Source: Luminiphilus sp.
GTDB taxonomy: Bacteria > Pseudomonadota > Gammaproteobacteria > Pseudomonadales > Halieaceae
Assembly (NCBI GenBank): GCA_022425845.1
Contig: JAKMEU010000123.1
Span: 1-5,152, forward strand
Length of the DNA: 5,152 nt
Direction of reading: 5' to 3'
Position numbers and translations under genes: made by a program. Positions 1 through 5,152 of this stretch are shown one piece after another. A model generated the notes under the pieces. That model made no database searches. It saw nothing but the letters and a program-made list of their open reading frames with translations, and was not told the DNA's origin. Each line of letters opens with the position of its first letter. Positions within the stretch are counted from its first letter, which is position 1.

Positions 1-1152
1 GGCATCCAGCGTGGCACGGGCTATATGCCCTCTGCCACTGCCTCGGGTCAGCCCGCAAATAAGCCCTCGAGCCTCAGGATTCCAATGCGGTGCACCCAAC
101 CCAGCCAGGGCCGGAACAAACTCCACGCCGCCACTGTCTGCCACAGTGCCCGCAAGCGCCTCTATCTCGGGCGCCGACTTGATGATGCACAGCTCATCAC
201 GCAGCCACTGCACCGCTGCCCCACAGATGAACGCGCCGCCCTCAAGGGCATACGTCACCGGACCACCCTGACCCAACTGCCAGCCAATCGTCGTAAGGAG
301 CCCTGCCTCCGACGCCAATCGCTCAGCACCTGTGTTCATAAGGATGAAGGAACCGGTACCAAAGGTGCATTTCGCGTCACCAGGCTTGAAACAGGCCTGT
401 CCAAACAGGGCCGCCTGCTGGTCCCCGGCAATGCCCGCAATGGGGATCCCGTCAGGCAATTCACGCAGCCCTTTGGTATGACCCAATATGGCACTGGAGG
501 GCACCACTTCCGGCAGCGTGTGCCGGGGAACACCAAACAACTCGAGCAGGTCGGTATCCCATGTTTGAGTCTCCAGATTCAGCAGCGATGTCCGGGAGGC
601 ATTGGACACATCTGTCGCGTGCACGGCACCGCCGCTCAGACGCCAAAGGAGAAAAGAATCGATGGTGCCGGCGGCTACCTTACCCTGACCAAGCCGCCGA
701 CCAATACCCGGCGTGTTATCCAACAGCCAGCGGAACTTACTGGCGGAAAAATAAGGATCCAGTACCAACCCGGTTTTGGCGCGAATCTCGGCTTCGTGGC
801 CCGCTGCTTTCAGGTCCTCGCAAAAAGGCGTTGTCCGCCGACACTGCCAAACAACGGCATTGTTGAGGGGCTTACCGGAATCACGGTCCCAAAGAAGAGA
901 GGTCTCACGCTGGTTTGTGATGCCTATCGCCGCGATCCCGCTGGGCCTGGCCAGCCCCCTGCGGAAAATAGACCGCACACCTTTCAGTACGGAGGCCCAA
1001 ATCGCTTCGGGATCGTGCTCAACCCAGCCGGGCTGAGGATAAACCTGGGGAAATTCATGGTTCACGCTACCCAGGAGACGCCCTTCACTGGACATAACCG
1101 CGATGGTCGTTCCAGTCGTGCCCTGGTCAACTGCCAGAATAACGTCTGCCAT
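1..1152 (-). CDS. glpK: Glycerol kinase (FGGY family), C-terminus cut off by window edge
   Basis: Cytoplasmic kinase that converts glycerol and ATP to sn-glycerol 3-phosphate. The minus frame is open from ATG at 1152-1150 to the left edge: 384 codons, against about 500 in the family, so the last ~110 residues lie outside. Visible landmarks: N-terminal phosphate loop DQGTT (9-13), NQRET (80-84) whose R82 and E83 match the glycerol-binding Arg/Glu of E. coli GlpK, Y134, GDQQAALFGQ with D244 (catalytic base) and Q245, GTGS (265-268), GAAVQWLRDE (311-320), and PALAGLGAPHW (347-357). These favour glycerol kinase over other FGGY sugar kinases. Oddities: the loop reads DQGTTGTT where E. coli has DQGTTSSR, so Arg18 is replaced by Thr16, and the E. 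coli fructose-1,6-bisphosphate loop (GGKGGTR) is not conserved. A GGGTGGTG stretch 3 nt before the ATG is a plausible ribosome site. A terminator lies 36 bp upstream, and I find no convincing promoter between it and the start. Confidence 0.93.
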   Translation of the reverse strand, partial: MADVILAVDQGTTGTTIAVMSSEGRLLGSVNHEFPQVYPQPGWVEHDPEAIWASVLKGVRSIFRRGLARPSGIAAIGITNQRETSLLWDRDSGKPLNNAVVWQCRRTTPFCEDLKAAGHEAEIRAKTGLVLDPYFSASKFRWLLDNTPGIGRRLGQGKVAAGTIDSFLLWRLSGGAVHATDVSNASRTSLLNLETQTWDTDLLELFGVPRHTLPEVVPSSAILGHTKGLRELPDGIPIAGIAGDQQAALFGQACFKPGDAKCTFGTGSFILMNTGAERLASEAGLLTTIGWQLGQGGPVTYALEGGAFICGAAVQWLRDELCIIKSAPEIEALAGTVADSGGVEFVPALAGLGAPHWNPEARGLICGLTRGSGRGHIARATLDA

Positions 1153-1187
1153 TGTCACCACCCCCGATCCCGCCGTTTTGATGTTAC

Positions 1188-1213
1188 AAAAAAAGAGCGC
1201 TCAAGAGCGCTCT
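1188..1213 (-). terminator. Intrinsic terminator after the aldehyde dehydrogenase gene
   Basis: On the minus strand, 19 nt past the aldehyde dehydrogenase stop codon, an AGAGCGCTC / GAGCGCTCT inverted repeat (arms 1205-1213 and 1194-1202) is followed at once by a run of T (1193-1188). The arms are separated by two bases, so the folded form is about 8 GC-rich pairs with a four-base loop. Hairpin plus U-tract is the standard rho-independent form. There is no T run on the plus-strand side, so it acts in one direction only. It ends the oxygenase/dehydrogenase transcript and lies just before the glycerol kinase start. Confidence 0.9.
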
Positions 1214-1232
1214 GAGGTTACCCCGTTATCTA

Positions 1233-2666
1233 TTAGGCGGCGCTGTAGCCTTCGATCGCCTTGATCTCCAGATAATCAGTGAAGCCATGTGAGCCCCACT
1301 CGCGGCCGTTCCCGGACTGCTTGAAGCCACCGAAGGGCACGTCCATGCCACCTGAAGCACCATTAAGGTGGATGTTCCCGGCACGAATTCTCGCCGCAAC
1401 ACGCCGGGCATGATCAATGTCTTCACTTTGAACGTACCCCGCCAACCCATAAGGGGTGTCATTGGCGATGCTAATTGCCTCATCTTCGGAGTCATAGGGC
1501 AGCATGGTCAGTACCGGGCCGAAAATTTCTTCCCGGGCAATCGCCATGTCGTTGTTAACATCGGAGAAGACCGTGGGTCGAACATAATAGCCCCGCTCTA
1601 TACCTTCCGGCAGTCCGGGCCCGCCGCAAACCAGCTTGGCGCCCTCTTCGATACCCTTGTTGATGAGGCCCTGGATTTTGTCCCACTGGACCTTGGAAAC
1701 AACGGGGCCCATCGTGGTGTTCTCATCCGCCGTATCGCCGATGGTTACCATGGTCTCCGTCACCTTGGCTGCAATCGCCTCGGCCTCGGCCAGCTTTGCC
1801 CGGGGCACGAGCATGCGTGACGGCGCATTACAGGACTGTCCCGTGTTGTTGTACATGTGCAACACGCCCCGCGTCACTGCGGCTTCGAGGTCAGCATCAC
1901 TCAGAATGATGTTGGGTGACTTACCCCCCAACTCCTGCGTGACCCGCTTGACGGTGGGCGCCGCGTTCTGGGCGACCAGAGAGCCCGCACGGGTCGACCC
2001 AGTGAAAGACATCATGTCGACGTCGGGATGCACCGACAGCGCCGTGCCAACCGTGGGACCATCGCCATTCACCATATTAAATACGCCAGCGGGCACGCCG
2101 GCTTCATGGAGGATTTCCGCGTAAATGTAAGACGACAAGGGTGCGATCTCACTGGGCTTAAGCACCATCGTACAGCCCACAGCGATGGCGGGCGCCACTT
2201 TGCAACTGACCTGGTTCAGAGGCCAGTTCCAGGGCGTAATCAAGCCACAAACGCCAATCGGCTCTTTCACCACACGGTGCTCACCGAGATCCTCAGTGAA
2301 GGCGTAGGTTTTCAGCACCTTGGCCGCTTCTGCTATGTGACCCAGCCCCGCAAAGGCCTGCGCGGTTGAAGCCAGCTTGATGGGCGCACCCATTTCCAGA
2401 CGAATTGCCTCGGCAACGTCAGCCAACCGACGCTTGTAAATGTCGCAAATGCGCTCAAGCAGCTCAATCCGCTCCTCGATTGAAGTCTGACTGAAGGTTT
2501 CAAAAGCTGCCTTTGCCGCTGCCACCGCCCTGTCTACGTCCGTTTCGTTACCCAGCGAAATGACTGCACAGACTTCCTCAGTGGCCGGATCAAAAACGTC
2601 AAAGTCATTGGGCGTACTGGGGGCAACCCATTCGCCGTTAATGTAGAACTGTTTGTACTCTCTCAT
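1233..2666 (-). CDS. NAD(P)-dependent aldehyde dehydrogenase (ALDH superfamily)
   Basis: Oxidises an aldehyde to the carboxylic acid with NAD(P)+; soluble cytoplasmic enzyme. The 477 residues are full length for the family. Seen in order: PWNWPLNQ (145-152) with N147 of the oxyanion hole, KPSE (170-173) for cofactor binding, FTGSTRAG (221-228) of the Rossmann fold, ELGGKSP (245-251) with general base E245, GQSCNAPSR (276-284) with nucleophile C279, EEIFGPVL (379-386) with ribose-binding E380, and a C-terminal PFGGFKQSGNGRE stretch. The overall sequence, especially GQSCNAPSR and the ending NGREWG...YLEIKAIEGY, resembles the group of Rhodococcus CddD (6-oxolauric acid dehydrogenase). That subgroup call is from memory, and the substrate here is unknown. 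The ATG at 2666 has a good GAGGTGA site (2677-2671), 4 nt away. The gene lies 78 bp after the PhyH-family gene on the same strand, so they may share a transcript, though a TATAAT box in the gap could also drive it separately. Confidence 0.95.
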   Translation of the reverse strand: MREYKQFYINGEWVAPSTPNDFDVFDPATEEVCAVISLGNETDVDRAVAAAKAAFETFSQTSIEERIELLERICDIYKRRLADVAEAIRLEMGAPIKLASTAQAFAGLGHIAEAAKVLKTYAFTEDLGEHRVVKEPIGVCGLITPWNWPLNQVSCKVAPAIAVGCTMVLKPSEIAPLSSYIYAEILHEAGVPAGVFNMVNGDGPTVGTALSVHPDVDMMSFTGSTRAGSLVAQNAAPTVKRVTQELGGKSPNIILSDADLEAAVTRGVLHMYNNTGQSCNAPSRMLVPRAKLAEAEAIAAKVTETMVTIGDTADENTTMGPVVSKVQWDKIQGLINKGIEEGAKLVCGGPGLPEGIERGYYVRPTVFSDVNNDMAIAREEIFGPVLTMLPYDSEDEAISIANDTPYGLAGYVQSEDIDHARRVAARIRAGNIHLNGASGGMDVPFGGFKQSGNGREWGSHGFTDYLEIKAIEGYSAA

Positions 2667-2670
2667 GGGG

Positions 2671-2677
2671 TCACCTC
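2671..2677 (-). promoter_or_regulatory. Ribosome binding site of the aldehyde dehydrogenase gene
   Basis: The minus strand reads GAGGTGA, then four bases, then ATG at 2666. Its GAGG core is 7 nt from the start. This is the strongest Shine-Dalgarno among the metabolic genes here and supports the chosen start. Confidence 0.75.
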
Positions 2678-2694
2678 ATTTAATTTGATCGACA

Positions 2695-2700
2695 ATTATA
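2695..2700 (-). promoter_or_regulatory. Possible -10 box upstream of the aldehyde dehydrogenase gene
   Basis: The minus strand has a perfect TATAAT hexamer 28 bp before the aldehyde dehydrogenase ATG, in the gap after the PhyH-family gene. A start site just downstream would give a leader of about 20 nt containing the ribosome site. The hexamer 17 bp further upstream (CTCCCT) does not resemble TTGACA. The promoter would therefore be activator-dependent or the match fortuitous. Confidence 0.35.
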
Positions 2701-2708
2701 CAGGCGCA

Positions 2709-2748
2709 GTAACGCGAAGGGAGAACATAGCCGACCCGGGCGCGTTAC
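2709..2748. repeat. Inverted repeat GTAACGCG / CGCGTTAC between oxygenase and dehydrogenase genes
   Basis: Perfect 8-bp arms at 2709-2716 and 2741-2748 are separated by 24 bp. The right arm covers the TAA stop codon of the PhyH-family gene. The left arm lies within the -10/-35 spacer of the possible aldehyde dehydrogenase promoter. It has no U-tract, so it is not an intrinsic terminator. It may be an operator or an RNA stem, but 8-bp arms at this spacing are expected a few times by chance in 5 kb. Confidence 0.3.
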
Positions 2749-3584
2749 GCATCTAAAATTCTTCTGGGGTGCATGCCATCCACATAGCCCATAAACGGCG
2801 CGTGAATCGAATAACCCAGTAAAGCCTGCACCCGCTCTGGAAAAACAGCAACCTGCTCCGGGGTCAACGTCAGCAGCATGGTCTCCAGCGGACGCAACCA
2901 GCCGGCACAGTACTGGGGTGTCACCAATAGGCGCGCGCTATCCGAGCGATTGGCGCCGCCCCGATGCCAGAGATCCCCCCGGGCGATCATCAACGAACCC
3001 GCTGTAAGCGTGACCTTGACAGCATCGGCATGAAATCCCGGATCGACGCCAACGTCCGGGTTAGCATCGTTGGCAAAATCCTGGTCCCTGAGCACACCGG
3101 GAAAATCGTGCTTCGACCAGCGATGCGACCCCGGGAGTACTTCGGTGGCCCCATTGTCCACCGTGGTGTCATCCAGAGCCCAGAAAGCAGAGATTCCCAA
3201 AATATCGTGGGGGGCCGGAATGGAGACATGACCGTCGTCGGTATGCCATGGCTGGGCACTCTCCCCCGGCTGCAAATCAATAGCGAGACAGGCAGACAGT
3301 AAGCAGCTTTCACCCAGGAAGTGTTCCGCCAGGGCCAGCGCCACGGGATGCGTCACCAGTTCAGCAAACAGGGGGTTTTTGGCCAGCATGGCATAGACAC
3401 GATGGGTGCGCGTACCTTCAAAGACGTTACGACCCAGGCGCCTCTCGTCCAACCATGGCTGTAGGGCCGAACGGTACTGGGCAATCTCTGGCTTGGACAG
3501 CAGGTCGGGCAGCACGGCATAACCGGGGCCACGGATTGCTTCACAGGCTGCATCGAGGCCCCGTGGGGCTAATTTCTCAGTCAT
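2745..3584 (-). CDS. Phytanoyl-CoA dioxygenase (PhyH) family Fe(II)/2-oxoglutarate oxygenase
   Basis: Predicted non-haem iron oxygenase that couples oxidative decarboxylation of 2-oxoglutarate to hydroxylation of a substrate. The 279 residues are normal for the family. The iron triad is visible: H114 and D116 in PWHTDDGHV, and distal H207 in DLWHRGG. R218 in SARLL is the expected 2-oxoglutarate anchor. The segment between them has the PhyH hallmark NGATEVLPGSHRW (144-156). There is no signal peptide or membrane segment, so it is probably cytoplasmic. The substrate cannot be read from the sequence, since this family acts on acyl-CoAs, small alcohols, halogenation targets and natural products. 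The following aldehyde dehydrogenase and the nearby acyl-CoA dehydrogenase point to a lipid-like substrate (inference). The ATG at 3584 has no clear Shine-Dalgarno, and no alternative start is visible just upstream in frame. A 138-bp gap separates it from the pilin gene; I see no convincing promoter or terminator there. Confidence 0.9.
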   Translation of the reverse strand: MTEKLAPRGLDAACEAIRGPGYAVLPDLLSKPEIAQYRSALQPWLDERRLGRNVFEGTRTHRVYAMLAKNPLFAELVTHPVALALAEHFLGESCLLSACLAIDLQPGESAQPWHTDDGHVSIPAPHDILGISAFWALDDTTVDNGATEVLPGSHRWSKHDFPGVLRDQDFANDANPDVGVDPGFHADAVKVTLTAGSLMIARGDLWHRGGANRSDSARLLVTPQYCAGWLRPLETMLLTLTPEQVAVFPERVQALLGYSIHAPFMGYVDGMHPRRILDA

Positions 3585-3722
3585 GGCAAAGTGAGGGACC
3601 GTCCCGTTCGGCGACCTGTTGTTGTGCCTCTGGCGATTCTCTGGGCACGCTCTGAAGCCCGGTGAGGGAAGGCCTGCAGGCGCACATGACCCCGATGAAA
3701 ATAGCGTATCGGCTGAGCGCCA

Positions 3723-4187
3723 TCAGGGTGCACAGATCCCCTCCGTCAGACAACTGGAGGCATTTTCAGTCAGGGTCCAGTGCAGTGCACCGGCGCTACC
3801 CTTCGCACCATACTGAATACCCGCAGCGGAGCCATCCGAGAGTTTAACCGTTGTGCTGTAAAGCCTGACCTGTGTGTGGTTGGCGTCAGACATCGTATAG
3901 ATCCGGACATCAACATCGGGCAACCCCTTGATTGCAGCAGCCACCTCACCATTAGAGCGATCACATTGGCGAAGGTCACCCTCAAGTTCCCAGCAAACTT
4001 CCAGGCCCAACTTGAGAGCGTCGAAATCTTCTATGACCTGGGCAAACTCCGACCGCTTTATGTAGCTTTGATAAGCGGGCAATGCCACCGCCGCCAAAAT
4101 GCCGATAATGGCAATGGCCACCATGAGTTCGATCAAGGAAAAACCCTGTGTAGGCTTGCCATCTCTATCGCTTCGCTTTTTCACCAC
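3723..4187 (-). CDS. Type IV pilin-like protein (class III prepilin signal)
   Basis: Likely a pilus or pseudopilus subunit, processed by a prepilin peptidase at the inner membrane. A positively charged leader (KKRSDRDGKPTQ) ends at G15. Cleavage between G15 and F16 would give FSLIELMVAIAIIGILAAVALPAYQSYIKR, the classic N-methylated hydrophobic helix with Glu at mature position 5 (E20). The mature protein would be about 139 residues, typical of type IVa pilins. Four cysteines form two probable disulfides: C65/C75, and C146/C152 bounding a short C-terminal loop, as in PilA/PilE-like pilins. The start is GTG: two tandem GTG codons (4187 and 4184) follow an AAGGAG site, 4 and 7 nt away. The second spacing is better, so the true protein may be one residue shorter. 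No pilus assembly genes are in view. It may be a major pilin (PilA) or a minor one, and the sequence alone does not settle this. Confidence 0.88.
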   Translation of the reverse strand: MVKKRSDRDGKPTQGFSLIELMVAIAIIGILAAVALPAYQSYIKRSEFAQVIEDFDALKLGLEVCWELEGDLRQCDRSNGEVAAAIKGLPDVDVRIYTMSDANHTQVRLYSTTVKLSDGSAAGIQYGAKGSAGALHWTLTENASSCLTEGICAP

Positions 4188-4191
4188 CCCT

Positions 4192-4197
4192 CTCCTT
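4192..4197 (-). promoter_or_regulatory. Ribosome binding site before tandem GTG starts of the pilin gene
   Basis: The minus strand reads AAAGGAGAGGG directly before GTGGTG. The AAGGAG core is 4 nt from the first GTG (4187-4185) and 7 nt from the second (4184-4182). The 7-nt spacing is nearer the usual optimum. No in-frame ATG exists in the leader before the prepilin cleavage site, so a GTG start is required. Confidence 0.8.
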
Positions 4198-4259
4198 TAA
4201 ACCTTGAGAACACCGGCCATTCAGGGCTTTGCCACCCGCCACGCAAGTATTTAAACGTT

Positions 4260-4275
4260 TGCGATTATGGTCCCA
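4260..4275 (-). promoter_or_regulatory. Candidate sigma-54 (-24/-12) promoter of the pilin gene
   Basis: The minus strand reads TGGGACCATAATCGCA. Against the sigma-54 consensus TGGCACG-N4-TTGCW it keeps the invariant GG (4274-4273) and GC (4262-4261) with exactly 10 bases between, and most flanking positions. Transcription would begin near 4250, giving a leader of about 63 nt to the GTG start. Type IV pilin genes in Pseudomonas and relatives are known to be RpoN/PilR dependent, which makes this plausible. A bare GG-N10-GC match is not rare in 170 bp, hence the moderate confidence. Confidence 0.45.
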
Positions 4276-4320
4276 GCCGTTGGAAAAGAACACCTCCTTT
4301 CAGCGCAACTGCCTTTTGGG

Positions 4321-4336
4321 CATAATTCGCTGTAAT
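4321..4336 (+). promoter_or_regulatory. Possible -10 boxes for the acyl-CoA dehydrogenase gene
   Basis: Two hexamers each match TATAAT at five of six positions: CATAAT (4321-4326) and TGTAAT (4331-4336). They are ten bases apart, 32 and 22 bp before the ATG. The best-spaced upstream hexamers (such as TTTCAG at 4298-4303 for the first box) match TTGACA poorly. This is the only sigma-70-like signal I see for this gene, and it is weak. Confidence 0.3.
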
Positions 4337-4357
4337 TCAGCATCAGGGCCACAGCAC

Positions 4358-5152
4358 ATGAACCAAGCCATCAACATGGATGAAATGCAGTTGTTTCGCG
4401 ACATGGCGAGGCGCGCCTTCGAAAAGGAGATCGCCCCCTTTTACGAGCAGTGGGAAGAAGACCATATGGTTCCTCGTGAACTCTGGAACACCCTGGGCGC
4501 TGCGGGACTGCTATGCCCCGACGTGGCCGAGGAGTACGGCGGCGCAGGCACCACACCCCACGTTACGCTTGCCATGATAGAAGAGCTGTCCTACATGTGC
4601 TTTGGCGGGTTTGCTTCGGCCTACGGGATCCATTCCAATATCATTGCTCCGTATTTAAGCCGACATGGCACACCGGAACAAAAAGCCCACTGGCTCCCCA
4701 AAATGGTCACCGGCGAGTGTGTTGGCGCACTGGCAATGACAGAGCCCGGCGCGGGCTCCGACGTTCAGAGCATACGGACGAACGCTGTACGCGACGGTGA
4801 CGAGTGGGTCCTGAACGGATCAAAGATTTTCATTACCAACGGGATTCACGCCGATCTGGTGATCGTTGCGGCCATCACCGACCCCGGTAAGGGCGCCAAG
4901 GGCACGTCGCTGTTCCTCGTTGATGCGCATGCGCCGGGCTTCGAGAAGTCCAAAAAGATTGAGAAAATTGGCCAGCACACCTCGGACACCGCGTTACTGT
5001 TTTTTACTGATATTCGTCTTCCCGCCAGTGCCCTGCTGGGGGAGGAAAACAAAGGATTCGCCATCCTGATGGATGAATTGCCCAGAGAGCGGCTGGGCAT
5101 TGCCGCACAGGCAGTGGCGGCCTCAGAGGGTGCACTGGACATCACGGTAGAC
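4358..5152 (+). CDS. Acyl-CoA dehydrogenase family protein, C-terminus cut off by window edge
   Basis: FAD enzyme that introduces the trans-2 double bond in an acyl-CoA, the first step of beta-oxidation, passing electrons to electron-transfer flavoprotein. The window holds 265 codons, against about 380-390 in the family, still open at the right edge. The helical N-terminal domain covers roughly residues 1-120. The family signature AMTEPGAGSD (126-135) begins the beta domain, followed by NGSKIFITNG (153-162). The HTSDTALLFFTDIRLP stretch (207-222) leads into LLGEENKGF (226-234) and the start of the C-terminal helical domain (RERLGIAAQAVAASEG, 244-258). The 218-250 region resembles mammalian long-chain acyl-CoA dehydrogenase. 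The catalytic Glu and CoA/FAD contacts of the C-terminal half are outside, so chain-length preference is open. The ATG at 4358 has only a weak AGGG 9 nt upstream. M7 (4376) is a possible alternative but has no better ribosome site. The gene is transcribed divergently from the pilin. Confidence 0.92.
   Translation, partial: MNQAINMDEMQLFRDMARRAFEKEIAPFYEQWEEDHMVPRELWNTLGAAGLLCPDVAEEYGGAGTTPHVTLAMIEELSYMCFGGFASAYGIHSNIIAPYLSRHGTPEQKAHWLPKMVTGECVGALAMTEPGAGSDVQSIRTNAVRDGDEWVLNGSKIFITNGIHADLVIVAAITDPGKGAKGTSLFLVDAHAPGFEKSKKIEKIGQHTSDTALLFFTDIRLPASALLGEENKGFAILMDELPRERLGIAAQAVAASEGALDITVD

Noticed and set aside
1181..1186. TAACAT on the minus strand as a -10 box for glycerol kinase
   Set aside because: It matches four of six bases and has no -35 at normal spacing; it overlaps the region just past the terminator.
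25..1215. A 396-codon open frame on the plus strand opposite the glycerol kinase
   Set aside because: It is codon-aligned antisense to the kinase and stays open because the kinase avoids TTA, CTA and TCA codons. Its translation shows no recognisable family, and the minus frame has all the kinase motifs.
1368..2369. Several plus-strand open frames opposite the aldehyde dehydrogenase
   Set aside because: They are shadows of a complete, motif-rich dehydrogenase gene; no ribosome sites or known domains were seen.
3672..3681. Perfect 10-bp palindrome GCCTGCAGGC in the gap between pilin and oxygenase genes
   Set aside because: Palindromes of this length are expected about five times in a window of this size; no promoter or partner site is nearby.
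3692..3712. Possible hairpin CCGAT / ATCGG downstream of the pilin stop
   Set aside because: It has only five base pairs, an 11-base loop and no following T run, so it is not a convincing terminator.
3585..3722. The 138-bp gap before the oxygenase gene as a promoter or small-gene region
   Set aside because: No -35/-10 pair, sigma-54 motif, small gene with ribosome site, or RNA structure stood out on either strand.
4846..5145. A 99-codon minus-strand open frame opposite the acyl-CoA dehydrogenase
   Set aside because: It is a low-complexity Ser/Ala-rich translation lying antisense to conserved dehydrogenase motifs.

Overview
The window looks like bacterial chromosomal DNA of moderately high G+C. 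It is most likely from a gammaproteobacterium, perhaps a marine lipid-using heterotroph. That placement is an inference from the type IVa-style pilin, a possible sigma-54 promoter, the codon choice and the mix of lipid genes; no marker gene fixes it. I see no RNA genes, insertion sequences, CRISPR arrays or integration scars.

Layout. Four genes lie on the minus strand and one on the plus strand. Read along the minus strand from about 4190 downwards they are: a type IV pilin-like protein (4187-3723), a phytanoyl-CoA dioxygenase (PhyH) family Fe(II)/2-oxoglutarate oxygenase (3584-2745), an NAD(P)-dependent aldehyde dehydrogenase (2666-1233), an intrinsic terminator (1213-1188), and a glycerol kinase (1152 to the left edge, lacking about its last 110 residues). 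An acyl-CoA dehydrogenase starts at 4358 on the plus strand and runs off the right edge. The 170 bp between it and the pilin gene is a divergent promoter region. No gene-free stretch exceeds 170 bp.

How the genes may work together. The oxygenase, aldehyde dehydrogenase, acyl-CoA dehydrogenase and glycerol kinase fit a lipid-catabolism neighbourhood: hydroxylation of a lipid, oxidation of a fatty aldehyde, beta-oxidation and salvage of glycerol. Two readings are possible. One is alpha-oxidation of a branched acyl-CoA. The other, more speculative, is oxidative cleavage of a glycerol ether lipid. The window has no lyase or transporter that would decide between them. The pilin gene looks intact but is not next to other pilus genes here.

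Nothing in the window is clearly a new system. The points most worth a second look are the metabolic grouping, the unusual ATP-site and regulatory-loop residues of the glycerol kinase, the stand-alone pilin with its candidate sigma-54 promoter, and the terminator placed just upstream of the kinase start.
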